A stretch of 38,016 nucleotides of DNA from Lachnospiraceae bacterium (GTDB lineage Bacteria; Bacillota; Clostridia; Lachnospirales; Lachnospiraceae). Position 1 is the stretch's first letter. Each line of letters starts with the position of its first letter. The stretch is taken from contig JAILPE010000020.1 in assembly GCA_024699645.1 (NCBI GenBank), forward strand, positions 1-38,016. Direction: 5' to 3'. Both the position numbers and the translations under genes were made by a program. Shown here in pieces: positions 1-10,614 of the stretch. The notes below the pieces were generated by a model. That model had not been told where the DNA came from. It made no database searches and saw only the letters and a list, made by a program, of their open reading frames with translations.

Positions 1-327
1 GCGCTCATGAAACCCGCCGGAGATCTCCTTGCAAAAGAGATGGAGAGCTACACGTTCGGACCCGAAAAGATCAAGGTTGTTTACAATGCGATCGGAAGGG
101 CAAAGAACGACGGCGAGACGGTACAGGCACTTCTTGAAAAACAGGTTCAGTCATCGGTATATCTTGAGGATTCCATCAGGTATATGCGCGACCAAGGTGT
201 CGATACGTTTATCGAGATAGGACCCGGTAAAGCGATCAGCGGATTTATCAAGAGAACACTCACCGATGTGACAAGCTTCACTATAGAAAAAGTCGAAGAC
301 TTAAAGACAATAAGGGGAATAATATGA
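1..327 (+). CDS. fabD: Malonyl-CoA-ACP transacylase C-terminal part (5' truncated by window)
   Basis: In-frame from base 1 (ALMKPAGDLLAKEM...FIEIGPGKAISGFIKRT); FabD C-terminal motif; ATGA overlap with fabG. Confidence 0.9.
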   Translation, partial: ALMKPAGDLLAKEMESYTFGPEKIKVVYNAIGRAKNDGETVQALLEKQVQSSVYLEDSIRYMRDQGVDTFIEIGPGKAISGFIKRTLTDVTSFTIEKVEDLKTIRGII

Positions 328-1049
328 GTATAGCACTGGTTACCGGAGGAAGCAGAGGTATCGGCCGTGTTATCGCACAGACTCTCGCACAGAAGGGATA
401 CGACGTTGCGGTCTGCTACGCAGGCAACGAGGCAGCGGCCAAGGAATGCGTGAGTGAGTGTGAGAAAGCCGGAGTGAGGTCCATATGCGTTAAGGCTGAT
501 GTGAGCAGGCAGGAAGATGTTGAGGCCATGTTCGCGACAGTCAAAGAGCAGCTCGGAAACGTTGATGTTCTGGTGAACAACGCGGGAATCACGCGTGATA
601 ACCTTATGATACGTATGAGCGTTGAAGATTATGAGGCGGTCCTTGACACGAATCTCAAGGGCGCTTTCCTTTGTACGAAGGCAGCGATCAAAGATATGAT
701 GAAGAGCCGCAAAGGCAAGATCATAAACATTACATCGATAGTCGGGATCACCGGCAATGCGGGACAGACAAACTATTCCGCGAGCAAGGCGGGTCTTATC
801 GGTCTGACGAAATCAGTGGCGCGCGAGTACGGCGGCAAGGGGATATGCGTTAATGCCGTGGCACCCGGATTTATCGAGACCGAGATGACGGGCGTGCTGC
901 CTGAAGCGGTTAAAAACGATTACCTTTCACGGATCCCTTTGAAGAGATTCGGAAAACCCGGGGATGTTGCCAATGTTGTGGCTTTCCTCGCAAGCGATGA
1001 TGCGGATTACGTTACGGGACAGGTCATTGAGGTGACCGGGGGAATGTAA
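324..1049 (+). CDS. fabG: 3-oxoacyl-ACP reductase
   Basis: SDR motifs TGGSRGIGR, NNAG, YSASKAG, C-terminal VTGQVIEVTGGM. Confidence 0.97.
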   Translation: MSIALVTGGSRGIGRVIAQTLAQKGYDVAVCYAGNEAAAKECVSECEKAGVRSICVKADVSRQEDVEAMFATVKEQLGNVDVLVNNAGITRDNLMIRMSVEDYEAVLDTNLKGAFLCTKAAIKDMMKSRKGKIINITSIVGITGNAGQTNYSASKAGLIGLTKSVAREYGGKGICVNAVAPGFIETEMTGVLPEAVKNDYLSRIPLKRFGKPGDVANVVAFLASDDADYVTGQVIEVTGGM

Positions 1050-1118
1050 CGTCCGGGGGAACGCGATTATATATGACATGATTAAGAAGTGTTTTAACGC
1101 TTCACAAGAGGTGCAAAT

Positions 1119-2354
1119 ATGAGAAGAGTAGTGATCACAGGAATGGGAACCGTGAATCCGCTCGCTAACAGCGTGCAGAAAACATGGGAAGGCGTAAAAG
1201 CCGGAAAATGCGGGATCGGCCCCATAACCAGATTTGATACAACGGAATTTAAGGTTAAGCTTGCAGGAGAGGTGAAGGACCTTGACAGGGTCGGAATCCT
1301 CGGAGTCAAAGAATCGAAGAGAATGGATCTTTACTGCCAGTACGCTTGTATAGCGGCTATGGAGGCAGTGAAGGATGCGGGACTTGAGTGCCCCATGGAA
1401 GATGCAAAACGCTGCGGATGTATCATTTCGTCCGGTATCGGCGGACTTTCAACGATCGTTGACGAGGAATGTAAAGGCGGCGAGAGAGGATATAAATTCA
1501 TTTCTCCTTACTTTATCCCCATGGCCATCAGCAACATGGCTGCGGGACAGATCGCTATCCAGTACGGTCTCAAGGGCATGTGCACGGCGGTCGTTACTGC
1601 ATGTGCAAGCTCAAACAATGCGATCGGAGATGCTTTCCACAGGATCCGTTACGGACACGAAGATCTTATGCTCTGCGGCGGTGCCGAGAGTGTGATCCTT
1701 CCTCTTGCGGTTGCCGGATTCCAGTCCATGAAGGCGCTCAGTACGAGCGAGGATCCGAACCGCGCGTCGATACCTTTCGACAAGGAGCGCGGAGGCTTCG
1801 TTATGGGCGAAGGCGCCGGCGTGCTTGTTATAGAGGAACTTGAGCATGCTCTTGCGCGCGGTGCGAAGATTTACGCCGAGATCATCGGTTACGGTACAAA
1901 CTGCGACGCTCACCACATCACAGCTCCCGCACCCGACGGTGAAGGCGGAGCAAATTGTATCGAGCTTGCGATCGAGGATGCGGGCATCAAGAAGGAAGAA
2001 GTTGATTACATCAACGCTCACGGAACAGGAACTTCACTTAACGATTCGGGTGAGACACGTGCGATCAGAAAGGCTTTTGGCGCCCATGCCGACAAGCTTA
2101 TGGTCAGCTCGACCAAGTCCATGACAGGACATCTTCTCGGTGCTGCGGGTGCGGTTGAAGCGATCATCACATCACTTGCGCTTCAGAACGGTTTTGTACC
2201 GCCCACAATCAACTACAAAGAGGCCGATCCTGAATGCGACCTTGATATCGTTCCCAACAAGGGACGTGAGTGCGATATAAACATTGCCGTTTCGAATGCA
2301 CTCGGATTCGGCGGACACAATGCAAGCATCGTGCTCAAAAAGTATAAAGACTGA
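1119..2354 (+). CDS. fabF: Beta-ketoacyl-ACP synthase II
   Basis: RRVVITGMG N-terminus, TACASSNNAIGDAF active-site Cys, AHGTGT, STKSMTGHLLGAAGAVE. Confidence 0.97.
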   Translation: MRRVVITGMGTVNPLANSVQKTWEGVKAGKCGIGPITRFDTTEFKVKLAGEVKDLDRVGILGVKESKRMDLYCQYACIAAMEAVKDAGLECPMEDAKRCGCIISSGIGGLSTIVDEECKGGERGYKFISPYFIPMAISNMAAGQIAIQYGLKGMCTAVVTACASSNNAIGDAFHRIRYGHEDLMLCGGAESVILPLAVAGFQSMKALSTSEDPNRASIPFDKERGGFVMGEGAGVLVIEELEHALARGAKIYAEIIGYGTNCDAHHITAPAPDGEGGANCIELAIEDAGIKKEEVDYINAHGTGTSLNDSGETRAIRKAFGAHADKLMVSSTKSMTGHLLGAAGAVEAIITSLALQNGFVPPTINYKEADPECDLDIVPNKGRECDINIAVSNALGFGGHNASIVLKKYKD

Positions 2355-2453
2355 ATATATACGCCAAAAGGCTTTGCCGGTTAAGAAACAGAGGGAGAAG
2401 GCAAAGCCTTGCGGATTATATAAATAAATATATAGGGAGCTTAGGAAATATAT

Positions 2454-2882
2454 ATGACATTAGATTCTGTACAGATTCAACAGATTTTACCTCACAGATA
2501 TCCTTTCCTGATGGTTGACAGGATAACTGAATGTGAGCCCGGGGTCGACGGTAAAGGCATTAAGTGCGTTACTGCAAACGAGATGCAGTTTATGGGTCAC
2601 TTTCCCGGACATCCCGTAATGCCCGGAGTGCTCATTATCGAAGCACTTGCACAGGTAGGAGCGGTTGTGCTTCTGACCCAGCCCGAAAACAAAGGTAAGC
2701 TTGCCTTTTTCGGAGGGATAAAGAACGCAAGGTTCAAAAAGCAGGTTGTGCCCGGTGATGTTCTTGAACTCAGCTGCAAGATAACGGCAGTGAAAGGTCC
2801 GATGGGACGCGGTGAAGGAATAGCAACTGTTGACGGTCAGATCGCGGCTAAGGCAGAGTTTTCGTTCGCACTCGGAGAGTGA
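2454..2882 (+). CDS. fabZ: 3-hydroxyacyl-ACP dehydratase
   Basis: [14 protein letters not shown] and [20 protein letters not shown] motifs. Confidence 0.97.
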   Translation: MTLDSVQIQQILPHRYPFLMVDRITECEPGVDGKGIKCVTANEMQFMGHFPGHPVMPGVLIIEALAQVGAVVLLTQPENKGKLAFFGGIKNARFKKQVVPGDVLELSCKITAVKGPMGRGEGIATVDGQIAAKAEFSFALGE

Positions 2883-2916
2883 CGGAACTGCTGCCTCACA
2901 GGAGGGAGTACGGGTT

Positions 2917-3375
2917 ATGCTCGAAAAATCTTTACTTGAAGTCCACACAAAACTCAAGATCCATTTTTACCAGGAGATGTTTAAAAGACTCCGCTCGCGT
3001 GAAACATCGCTTTCTACTGTTGAGACATTCTGCGTGGAAGTGATATATGCGCTCGGAGAACCCACAGTCGCACAGTTTGCAAAGTTTATAAACGTTTCAT
3101 CACCCAATGCGACTTATAAAGTTAACAGTCTTATCAAAAAGGGCTATATCGAAAAGATCAGGTCCGATGTCGATAAGCGTGAATACCATCTCAGGGTGAC
3201 CGAAAAATTCAGAAACTACTATGCTCTTTCAAGCGATTATGTCGACGAGGTTGTTCGTCGTACACGTGAGCGTTTTGAGCCCAAAACGGTCGATGAGCTT
3301 GACAGATTCCTCACGATCATGTCGGAAGAACTCATGGATGACGTTCAGATTCCCGGTTTTTCTGAGTTGGAGTAA
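2917..3375 (+). CDS. MarR-family transcriptional regulator
   Basis: wHTH with MarR-style recognition (SSPNATYKVNSLIKKGYIEKIRSDVDKREYHLRVTEKF); start placed at ATG 2917 after an AGGAGGG RBS; the ORF-track start at 2830 overlaps fabZ. Confidence 0.8.
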   Translation: MLEKSLLEVHTKLKIHFYQEMFKRLRSRETSLSTVETFCVEVIYALGEPTVAQFAKFINVSSPNATYKVNSLIKKGYIEKIRSDVDKREYHLRVTEKFRNYYALSSDYVDEVVRRTRERFEPKTVDELDRFLTIMSEELMDDVQIPGFSELE

Positions 3376-3381
3376 GATATC

Positions 3382-3410
3382 TTTACATCGGAAAATTCGT
3401 GTGCTACAAT
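3382..3410 (+). promoter_or_regulatory. Sigma-A type promoter for phosphofructokinase gene
   Basis: TTTACA (3382-3387), 17-bp spacer, TACAAT (3405-3410). Confidence 0.65.
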
Positions 3411-3462
3411 ATGCAACGATGTTTTTTAACCAGATAATTTCTATGTATAAGGAGTAACAAAA

Positions 3463-5121
3463 ATGAATCTTTCACCTCTTCAGAAGGCAAGATATGCGTA
3501 CGCTCCCAAGCTTCCCGGTATGCTCCGCGACGGAATCGCAAATATCGGCGTTAGCGAAGGCAAAGAGACAAACAGCGTAGCTGATTGCGACAAGATACGT
3601 GCTAAATTCCCCAACACATACGGAAAGAAGGAGATCACCTTCGTTAAGGGCAAGAACACAGCTCCCGCTAAGAAGCAGGTTGTCGGTGTTATCCTTTCCG
3701 GTGGACAGGCACCCGGCGGACACAACGTAGTTTGCGGTCTTTACGATGCTCTTAAGGCTGCCGACAAGAACAACGTTCTTCTCGGATTCAAGGGCGGTCC
3801 CGACGGACTTATTTATGACAATTACATCGAATTTACAGATGATTATATCGATCAGTACAGAAACACAGGCGGTTTCGATATCATCGGTTCGGGCAGAACT
3901 AAGCTTGAGACACCCGAGCAGTTCGCAGAGGTAACAAAGGTTTGCGCCAAGCACGGTGTTACAGCTATTGTTATCATCGGTGGTGATGATTCGAACACAA
4001 ACGCAGCAGTTCTTGCTGAGTACATGGCAGCTAACAAGACAGGCGTTCAGGTTATCGGTTGCCCCAAGACTATCGACGGAGATTTAAAGAACGAGGACAT
4101 TGAGGCTTCGTTCGGTTTCGATACAGCTACAAAGACGTACAGCGAGCTCATCGGTAACATTGAGAGAGATGCAAACTCAGCTAAGAAGTATTGGCATTTC
4201 ATCAAGGTTATGGGTCGTTCGGCTTCTCATGTTGCACTTGAGTGCGCACTTGAGACACAGCCCAACATCTGCCTTATCGGTGAGGAAGTTGCCGCAAAGA
4301 AGATGAGCCTTTCACAGATCGCTGATGATATCGCCGATTCTGTTGCAGCAAGAGCAGCAAACGGCAATAACTTCGGTGTTGCAATCATCCCCGAGGGTAT
4401 CGTAGAGTTCGTTCCCGAGTTCTCAAAGCTTATCGCTGAGATCAACGAGCTCCTTGCGGGCGAGAAGACAGCAGCATTTAACGCACTTCCCGACTGGGAT
4501 TCAAAGCGTGACTTCATCAAGAAGGGTCTCTCGGCAGATTCCTTCAAGGTATTCGATATCCTTCCCGAAGAGATCGGCAAGCAGCTCTTCCTTGAGAGAG
4601 ATCCTCACGGCAACGTTCAGGTATCACTCATTGAGTCAGAGAAGCTCTTTGCTCTTCTCGTTGCTGACAAGCTTAAGGCAAGAAAGGCAGCAGGAACATA
4701 TAACGGCAAGTTCTCAACACAGCATCACTTCTTCGGATACGAAGGAAGATGCGCATTCCCTTCGAACTTTGATTCGGATTACTGCTATTCGCTCGGATAC
4801 AACGCATTCATGCTTATCTCATACGGCTACAACGGATATCTTTCAAAGGTTTCCAATATCAGCAAGCCCGCTGCAGAGTGGGTTGCAGGCGGTATGCCCA
4901 TCACCAAGATGATGAACATGGAGCGCAGAAACGGCGAAGACAAGCCCGTTATCAGAAAAGCTCTTGTAGAGCTTGACGGCAAGCCTTTCAAGTATTTCGA
5001 GGAGCACAGAAAAGAGTGGGCTGTCGAGACAGCATTCACTTATCCCGGAGCTATCCAGTACTACGGACCTTCAGAGGTTTGTGATATCACAACAAGAACT
5101 CTTGCTCTTGAGAAGGGCTGA
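3463..5121 (+). CDS. Diphosphate--fructose-6-phosphate 1-phosphotransferase (PPi-dependent PFK, long form)
   Basis: [54 protein letters not shown]; 552 aa. Confidence 0.92.
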   Translation: MNLSPLQKARYAYAPKLPGMLRDGIANIGVSEGKETNSVADCDKIRAKFPNTYGKKEITFVKGKNTAPAKKQVVGVILSGGQAPGGHNVVCGLYDALKAADKNNVLLGFKGGPDGLIYDNYIEFTDDYIDQYRNTGGFDIIGSGRTKLETPEQFAEVTKVCAKHGVTAIVIIGGDDSNTNAAVLAEYMAANKTGVQVIGCPKTIDGDLKNEDIEASFGFDTATKTYSELIGNIERDANSAKKYWHFIKVMGRSASHVALECALETQPNICLIGEEVAAKKMSLSQIADDIADSVAARAANGNNFGVAIIPEGIVEFVPEFSKLIAEINELLAGEKTAAFNALPDWDSKRDFIKKGLSADSFKVFDILPEEIGKQLFLERDPHGNVQVSLIESEKLFALLVADKLKARKAAGTYNGKFSTQHHFFGYEGRCAFPSNFDSDYCYSLGYNAFMLISYGYNGYLSKVSNISKPAAEWVAGGMPITKMMNMERRNGEDKPVIRKALVELDGKPFKYFEEHRKEWAVETAFTYPGAIQYYGPSEVCDITTRTLALEKG

Positions 5122-5154
5122 TAAGTCAGAAAAAATTAATTCACAAGATACATT

Positions 5155-5188
5155 CAAAGGTACCCGCCGGGTACCTTTGTTTTTTTTC
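5155..5188 (+). terminator. Rho-independent terminator after PFK
   Basis: Perfect AAAGGTACCC-GCC-GGGTACCTTT stem followed by a T-tract. Confidence 0.9.
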
Positions 5189-5414
5189 TCTATAATCATT
5201 ATATCCTTCCCGAAAGAAAAGATACTCTGTGAAAAGACAGGGAGGCACGGGCACCGGGGTATATCCCTTGAATGAAAAGTATGATTATGGTATCATCAAA
5301 AGTTGGAAGGGTCTACGAAAAGACTTACTAAAAGAAAGTTTATGATTACGGACTTTTTATGACACGGACCGCGGGGAGCATGTTTTGGCGGATCAAAAGC
5401 ATAAGGAGGAAGAA

Positions 5415-7808
5415 ATGAATTTTAACGATCTGATGAACAGCAGATTTGGCGAGCCGGCCATTATTTTGTCGGTGGTCGATGATAAAATTTCGCCGGTGGA
5501 CATAAACAACAGATTCCTCAACGAACTTGGGATGAATCTTGACAAAAATGATTATCTTTCACGCGATTATCTGGAAGGTTTTACCGCTGACAGCCTTGCA
5601 ACATACAAAAAAGCGATAAATGACGTGTGCAAAGGCAGTGATGAGATCAGGTTTGAAACATGGCGCCGCCTTGTGTCGAATTGTTGCGGCGAAGAAAATA
5701 TATGCATTCGGAGCAGACTTATCAATCTTGGAACGGAAAACGGGATTCAGTATATATACGAGGGTGTAAGGAACGTTACGCTCGAGCATTATCATCCCAC
5801 AGCCGACGTTGATTACAAGGACATGTTCGCAAGGACGGCCGAATCAAACAACATTTATTACTGGGAGTATACAGTCGCCACACGCGAGATGAGGCCTTGC
5901 TTCAGATGCATGAGAGACCTTGGCCTTCCCGCAGTCGTAAAAAATTATCCCGAACCGGCCATCGATGCCGGGATCTTTCCTCTTGACTATGCAGACTTGT
6001 ACCGCGATTGGCACCGACAGATCGTTGAAGACGGTGTTCCCGGGGTCGAAGGTATCATTCCGCTCACAGTTGCAAGAGTTCCCTTCAGAGTCAAACTTAC
6101 AGCCGAATACGGAGCTGACGGAAAGCCCGTAAAGATCCTCGGCTCGGCAACGATCATCCCCGAAACGGAGAAAAAGAGGAACGCACTCGATGATTCGATA
6201 ATCTCAACTCTTGCCGGTGAATACAGCGGCATATATCTCGTTGACCTCCAAAAGGATGAGCTCAGTACGATAGTGGAAGACCCGAGATTAAAGGGCTTTA
6301 TACCACAAAAATGTTGTTACTCTGAGCAGGTGGAGATTATACTCAGCAAGTATTCGGAACGTGCGGATGAAAATGTCGCCTATTTCGCAAATCTTGATTT
6401 CCTCAGGAAAGATTTCTTTAGGGAAAACAATCGTCGTGAGATGAATTTCAAGATAAGCGTCGGCGGCCCCTGGGCAAGACTCATGTGCCGTTCTGTCGAG
6501 AGCGAGAACGGTGTGGTCAACAAGATGATCATCACATACACTCTTCTTGACGATCATCGTTCACAGAAGCTCGACTACGACCAGACGATCGCCAAGCAGA
6601 AGAAGGAACTCGAAGACCGTCAGGAAAAGCTTGTTGCCGCCGTAGAAGAAGCAAACCGTGCGAACAGGTCTAAATCAGAATTCCTCGCGAAGATGTCACA
6701 CGAGATCAGAACCCCTATGAACGCCATCATGGGAATGAACGAGATCATAATGAAATCCGATGTAAACGAGGAGATTCGCGGTTACGCCACTGACGCCTAT
6801 CGCGCCTCGGAGGGTCTCCTTGCCATAATCAACGAGATCCTCGATTTCTCAAGGATCGAGAGCGGAAGGCTTGAACTTGTTTATGACAGATTCGACTTAG
6901 GTGCATTTTTGCTCAGAATGTACAACATGTTCGTCATGCGTGCCGAAGGAAAGGGCCTTGCTCTTTGTTTTGATATCGCGAGCGACCTCCCGCGTTATAT
7001 TACAAGCGACGAGAACCGGCTTATGCAGGTACTTAACAATCTGTTGAGCAATGCAGTCAAATATACGAAAACAGGCGTTGTGACACTGAAAATATCTTCG
7101 GTGCCCAACGGGGAATCTGCTCATATCGTTACTTTTGAAGTTACGGACACGGGACAGGGTATAAAGAAAGAGGATCTTTCAAAGCTCTTCCAGGCATTTG
7201 AGAGGATAGACGTACAGAATAACCGCAATATTGAAGGCACGGGACTCGGACTCAATATCGCATACCGTATAGTCGAAAAAATGGATTCGAAGCTTGAAGT
7301 GGAGAGCGAATTCGGCAAAGGAACACGTTTCTTCTTCACAGCCCGCTTTGATTGCGAACCTTATGTGAGAATGGGTGATTTCCATTCCTGCGATGATGTG
7401 ATCCACACAGAAAACGAAAGGCCTCTGTACGTAAATCCCGACAAGAGGATACTTGTTGTTGATGACAACATAGTAAATCTTAAGGTCATAAAGGCGCTCC
7501 TCAAGGATTCGAAGATGACGATCATAGAGGTGACCTCGGGAGACCAGGCTCTGCGTGCTACAAGCACAAGGAAGTTCGACCTCATATTTATGGACCACTA
7601 TATGTCGGGCATGGACGGAGTAGAGACACTTTTCCGCATCAGAGAGCAGGAAAACAGCCTTAACAAAGAAACGCCCGTCATCGCGCTCACGGCGAACGCA
7701 ATAAAGGGAGCTTATGAGAAATACAGAGAACTCGGCTTTATGGACGTTGTATTTAAACCCACAACCCTGAATGATCTTAATGAGATGTTATGGAAGTATT
7801 GTGGTTGA
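5415..7808 (+). CDS. Hybrid sensor histidine kinase / response regulator
   Basis: H-box FLAKMSHEIRTPMNAIMG, N-box NNLLSNAVKYT, GTGLGLNIA, and C-terminal REC (ILVVDDN, DLIFMDHYMSGMDG, PVIALTANA). Start at ATG 5415 after AAGGAGG; ORF-track start 5385 is TTG. Confidence 0.92.
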   Translation: MNFNDLMNSRFGEPAIILSVVDDKISPVDINNRFLNELGMNLDKNDYLSRDYLEGFTADSLATYKKAINDVCKGSDEIRFETWRRLVSNCCGEENICIRSRLINLGTENGIQYIYEGVRNVTLEHYHPTADVDYKDMFARTAESNNIYYWEYTVATREMRPCFRCMRDLGLPAVVKNYPEPAIDAGIFPLDYADLYRDWHRQIVEDGVPGVEGIIPLTVARVPFRVKLTAEYGADGKPVKILGSATIIPETEKKRNALDDSIISTLAGEYSGIYLVDLQKDELSTIVEDPRLKGFIPQKCCYSEQVEIILSKYSERADENVAYFANLDFLRKDFFRENNRREMNFKISVGGPWARLMCRSVESENGVVNKMIITYTLLDDHRSQKLDYDQTIAKQKKELEDRQEKLVAAVEEANRANRSKSEFLAKMSHEIRTPMNAIMGMNEIIMKSDVNEEIRGYATDAYRASEGLLAIINEILDFSRIESGRLELVYDRFDLGAFLLRMYNMFVMRAEGKGLALCFDIASDLPRYITSDENRLMQVLNNLLSNAVKYTKTGVVTLKISSVPNGESAHIVTFEVTDTGQGIKKEDLSKLFQAFERIDVQNNRNIEGTGLGLNIAYRIVEKMDSKLEVESEFGKGTRFFFTARFDCEPYVRMGDFHSCDDVIHTENERPLYVNPDKRILVVDDNIVNLKVIKALLKDSKMTIIEVTSGDQALRATSTRKFDLIFMDHYMSGMDGVETLFRIREQENSLNKETPVIALTANAIKGAYEKYRELGFMDVVFKPTTLNDLNEMLWKYCG

Positions 7809-7833
7809 TATATCATAAGCGTTTGTGTATAAT
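7805..7833 (+). promoter_or_regulatory. Sigma-A promoter for the LPKTG / ECF cluster
   Basis: TTGATA, 17-bp spacer, TATAAT; the -35 overlaps the last codons of the upstream kinase gene. Confidence 0.75.
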
Positions 7834-7893
7834 ATCGTTTGTTTGAAAACTAAATATGAATATAGCGAAAATAATTGAAAGAGGTGCATTAAA

Positions 7894-8739
7894 ATGAAAA
7901 AACTGATCACATTACTTCTTACACTCACAATGGTCATTGCGGCCACATGTACCGCAGTTTCCGCGGACGAGGGTACCAATGTTTACGTTACGATCGCTGA
8001 CGGCAGCGGCGAGATCGTTCTTGTTCATCAGGCTGTTTCTGTAACCGATATTGACGAAGACGGTGCGATCACCATAAACGACGCTCTCGGAACAGCTCAC
8101 GCAGAGTTCTACGCGGACGGCGCTGACGGATACGGAACATTTAACAGCGATTACGGCCTTAGCCTCGGCAAGCTTTGGGGCGAGGAAAACGGCGGATCGT
8201 ACGGCTACTATGTTAACAATGCTTCGGCATGGAGCCTTACGGATCCCGTAGTTGACGGAGATCATGTATATGCGTTTGTATACACAGATCTTACTGCTTG
8301 GAGCGACACATACAGCTGGTTTGATAAGATAACAGTTGATGCAGCCAAAGGCGAAGAGATCGAACTCACACTTAAGTGCGCAGGCTATGATGCAGACTGG
8401 AATCCCGTTGAGGCTCTTGTCGGCGGTGCAGAGATCACAGTTGACGGTCAGAAAACAGGCGTTGTTACAGACGCAGACGGTAAGGCAGTCATCACTGTAG
8501 ACTACACGGGTGAAGTTGTTATCAGCGCAGTTTCCGATGCAATGACACTTGTACCCGCTGTCTGTGTGGCAAACATCACCGCAGCCGGTGACGCAGTGAC
8601 TGAAACTCCCGTGCTTATCGCAACACTTCCCAAGACCGGTGTGGCTTCAACATCAGCATTTGTTGTTTGCGGTATCGCTCTTATCGCAGCAGGTGCAACA
8701 GTAGTGCTTCGTTCAAAGAAGCGTGAAGAAAACGCATAA
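7894..8739 (+). CDS. LPXTG-anchored surface protein with DUF4430-like domain
   Basis: Signal peptide (MKKLITLLLTLTMVIAATCTAVSA), DUF4430-like segment (INDALGTAH...GSYGYYVNN...VDGDHVYAFVY), C-terminal LPKTG + TM + RSKKREENA sorting signal. Confidence 0.8.
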   Translation: MKKLITLLLTLTMVIAATCTAVSADEGTNVYVTIADGSGEIVLVHQAVSVTDIDEDGAITINDALGTAHAEFYADGADGYGTFNSDYGLSLGKLWGEENGGSYGYYVNNASAWSLTDPVVDGDHVYAFVYTDLTAWSDTYSWFDKITVDAAKGEEIELTLKCAGYDADWNPVEALVGGAEITVDGQKTGVVTDADGKAVITVDYTGEVVISAVSDAMTLVPAVCVANITAAGDAVTETPVLIATLPKTGVASTSAFVVCGIALIAAGATVVLRSKKREENA

Positions 8740-8744
8740 GACAT

Positions 8745-10547
8745 GTGACAGAATCTATGAGACATAAAAGTGTATTTTTTACAGTTGTCTGCCTGATACT
8801 GGCGGCAATATTGGGAACAAATACAGCGTTTGCAAATACCGTTGATGATGCGCAGAGCGTCATCGACGGTATTGCCATGTTTAAAATGAGCGAAGCGGGG
8901 GCGGAAAGCCTTCAGGAATGGGCCGACGGTGCGATATGTGAAGGGGCGGGAGCAGACTCCGACGCCTATGCATATGCGTTATACAAGCTCGGCGTTGTCG
9001 ACGTTTCGCACTACAAAGATGCGCTTCTTGAATACCTTGATGCAAACGAAGTCCGCTCGGCAACGACGCGGCTCAAATACGCACTTTGCCTGTGCATGGA
9101 CACTAACCCGGAGGGAGCCGGCGCGGCGTCCGGTGCTAACTTGGATGGACAGTCCGGCGCGGCACAAGAGGCAGCGGCCTATATCGCACGAACCCTTGAG
9201 GACAGCATCGGCAGGCTCGGGATCATGAGTCTTGTGTACGGCCTTCATCTCGCAAGCAACGGACAGATCGGAAATGATTATTCTGTAGAGCGGATTTTGA
9301 GCGAGATCATGGACCTTCGCCACGAGGACGGCGGCTGGTCTGTCATGGGCGACCACAGCGATGTCGATGTGACGGCAATGGTCCTTCAGTCGCTTGCCGG
9401 CGCGAAAGTAGCATTCGCGGAGGATACCGTGGGCTCAGTCGGAGCTGCCAAGGACTCGACTTCGGACTCAAAGGAAAGCCTTTCTGCGGTTCGGGAGATG
9501 GTAGAAGACGGGATCTTAACAGGACTCGCCTTCCTTTCGGAAAAACAGAAGGACGACGGCGATTATTCAGGCTTCGGAAGTGACAATGCGGAGAGTACCG
9601 CACAGGTTCTCATCGCGATCACGTCTCTCGGGATAAATCCGGAGACAGATGAGAGATTCATAAAAAACGGAAAGACGGTTGTTGACGGCCTGCTAAAGTA
9701 CAGGCTTCCCGACGGAACCTTTTCGCATATCCCGGGCGGAGGATCAAATGGCACGGCGACCTCGCAGGCCTTTACCGCAATTGCGGCGCTGGTTTCCTGC
9801 AAGGAAGGCGAGCCTTACTATATAGTGGGTCCCGCAAAATATATAAGACCCGAAAATCCACAGACGGGCGAAAAGACAGGTGAAGAGGCAAGAGGGGAAA
9901 ACACGGGAGCCCCGGGGAACCCGGGTACGGACGGCGGCAGCTTAAAAACCGGCATTCTGCTCGGAATTTTGGGACTCGCTATAATTGCATCCGCCTTACT
10001 CTTTATCTTTAAAAAACGGAATTGGAAAAACTTCCTGTTTGTTTTGATCGTTGCCGCAATAGCCGCAACATTTGTATTCTTCTCGGATTTTAAGACCGAA
10101 AGCGAGTACTACAGCGGCGGTGACACCGTCGAAAGATCGATCGGAGAGGCGACTTTATCGATAAGGTGCGACACCGTTGCGGGCGAGGGAGATCCCGACA
10201 TCCCCGAAGACGGCATTATCCTTGACACGACAACATATGCGTTCGGAGAGGATGAAACGGTCTACGACATACTCGTTCGGGCAGTCAGAAACAATAAGAT
10301 CCACATGGAAGTGAAAAAGACGGGAAGCGGACCCAAAGACTATTATATATGCGGTATCGCTAATATTTACGAGTACGATTGGGGCGACCTTTCGGGCTGG
10401 ATGTACTACGTGAACGGCGAATCGCCGTCGGTCGGCTGCGGCGAGTATTACGTGAAGCCGGGCGACCGCATAGAATGGCATTACACGAGAGAGATAGGAA
10501 AAGATATAAATTCGGGAAAGCCCGCAAACATGGAAGCAGCCGGATAA
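8745..10547 (+). CDS. Transcobalamin-like membrane protein: signal peptide, alpha/alpha-barrel (prenyltransferase/squalene-cyclase-like repeats), two TMs, C-terminal DUF4430
   Basis: Repeats such as DLRHEDGGWSVMGDHSDVDVTAMVLQSLAG and NAESTAQVLIAITSLGINP; TMs ILLGILGLAIIASALLFIF and FLFVLIVAAIAATFVFF; DUF4430 ETVYDILVRAVRNNK...GWMYYVNGESPSVGCGEYYVKPGDRIEWHYT. Start could be GTG 8745 or ATG 8757. Confidence 0.8.
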   Translation: MTESMRHKSVFFTVVCLILAAILGTNTAFANTVDDAQSVIDGIAMFKMSEAGAESLQEWADGAICEGAGADSDAYAYALYKLGVVDVSHYKDALLEYLDANEVRSATTRLKYALCLCMDTNPEGAGAASGANLDGQSGAAQEAAAYIARTLEDSIGRLGIMSLVYGLHLASNGQIGNDYSVERILSEIMDLRHEDGGWSVMGDHSDVDVTAMVLQSLAGAKVAFAEDTVGSVGAAKDSTSDSKESLSAVREMVEDGILTGLAFLSEKQKDDGDYSGFGSDNAESTAQVLIAITSLGINPETDERFIKNGKTVVDGLLKYRLPDGTFSHIPGGGSNGTATSQAFTAIAALVSCKEGEPYYIVGPAKYIRPENPQTGEKTGEEARGENTGAPGNPGTDGGSLKTGILLGILGLAIIASALLFIFKKRNWKNFLFVLIVAAIAATFVFFSDFKTESEYYSGGDTVERSIGEATLSIRCDTVAGEGDPDIPEDGIILDTTTYAFGEDETVYDILVRAVRNNKIHMEVKKTGSGPKDYYICGIANIYEYDWGDLSGWMYYVNGESPSVGCGEYYVKPGDRIEWHYTREIGKDINSGKPANMEAAG

Positions 10548-10588
10548 GGCAAGAGGCGAAGGCAGACCGGTAAGGCAAGAGGCGAAAG
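10536..10588 (+). repeat. 26-bp direct repeat x2 spanning the stop codon and following junction
   Basis: gcagccggataaggcaagaggcgaag / gcagaccggtaaggcaagaggcgaaa. Confidence 0.85.
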
Positions 10589-10614
10589 GCACTCGCAGAA
10601 AGGAGGAAATTGTC

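Noticed and set aside
7809-7893. Cobalamin riboswitch before the putative corrinoid cluster
   Set aside because: Leader is only ~85 bp and AT-rich; no B12-box-like or structured element could be recognised.
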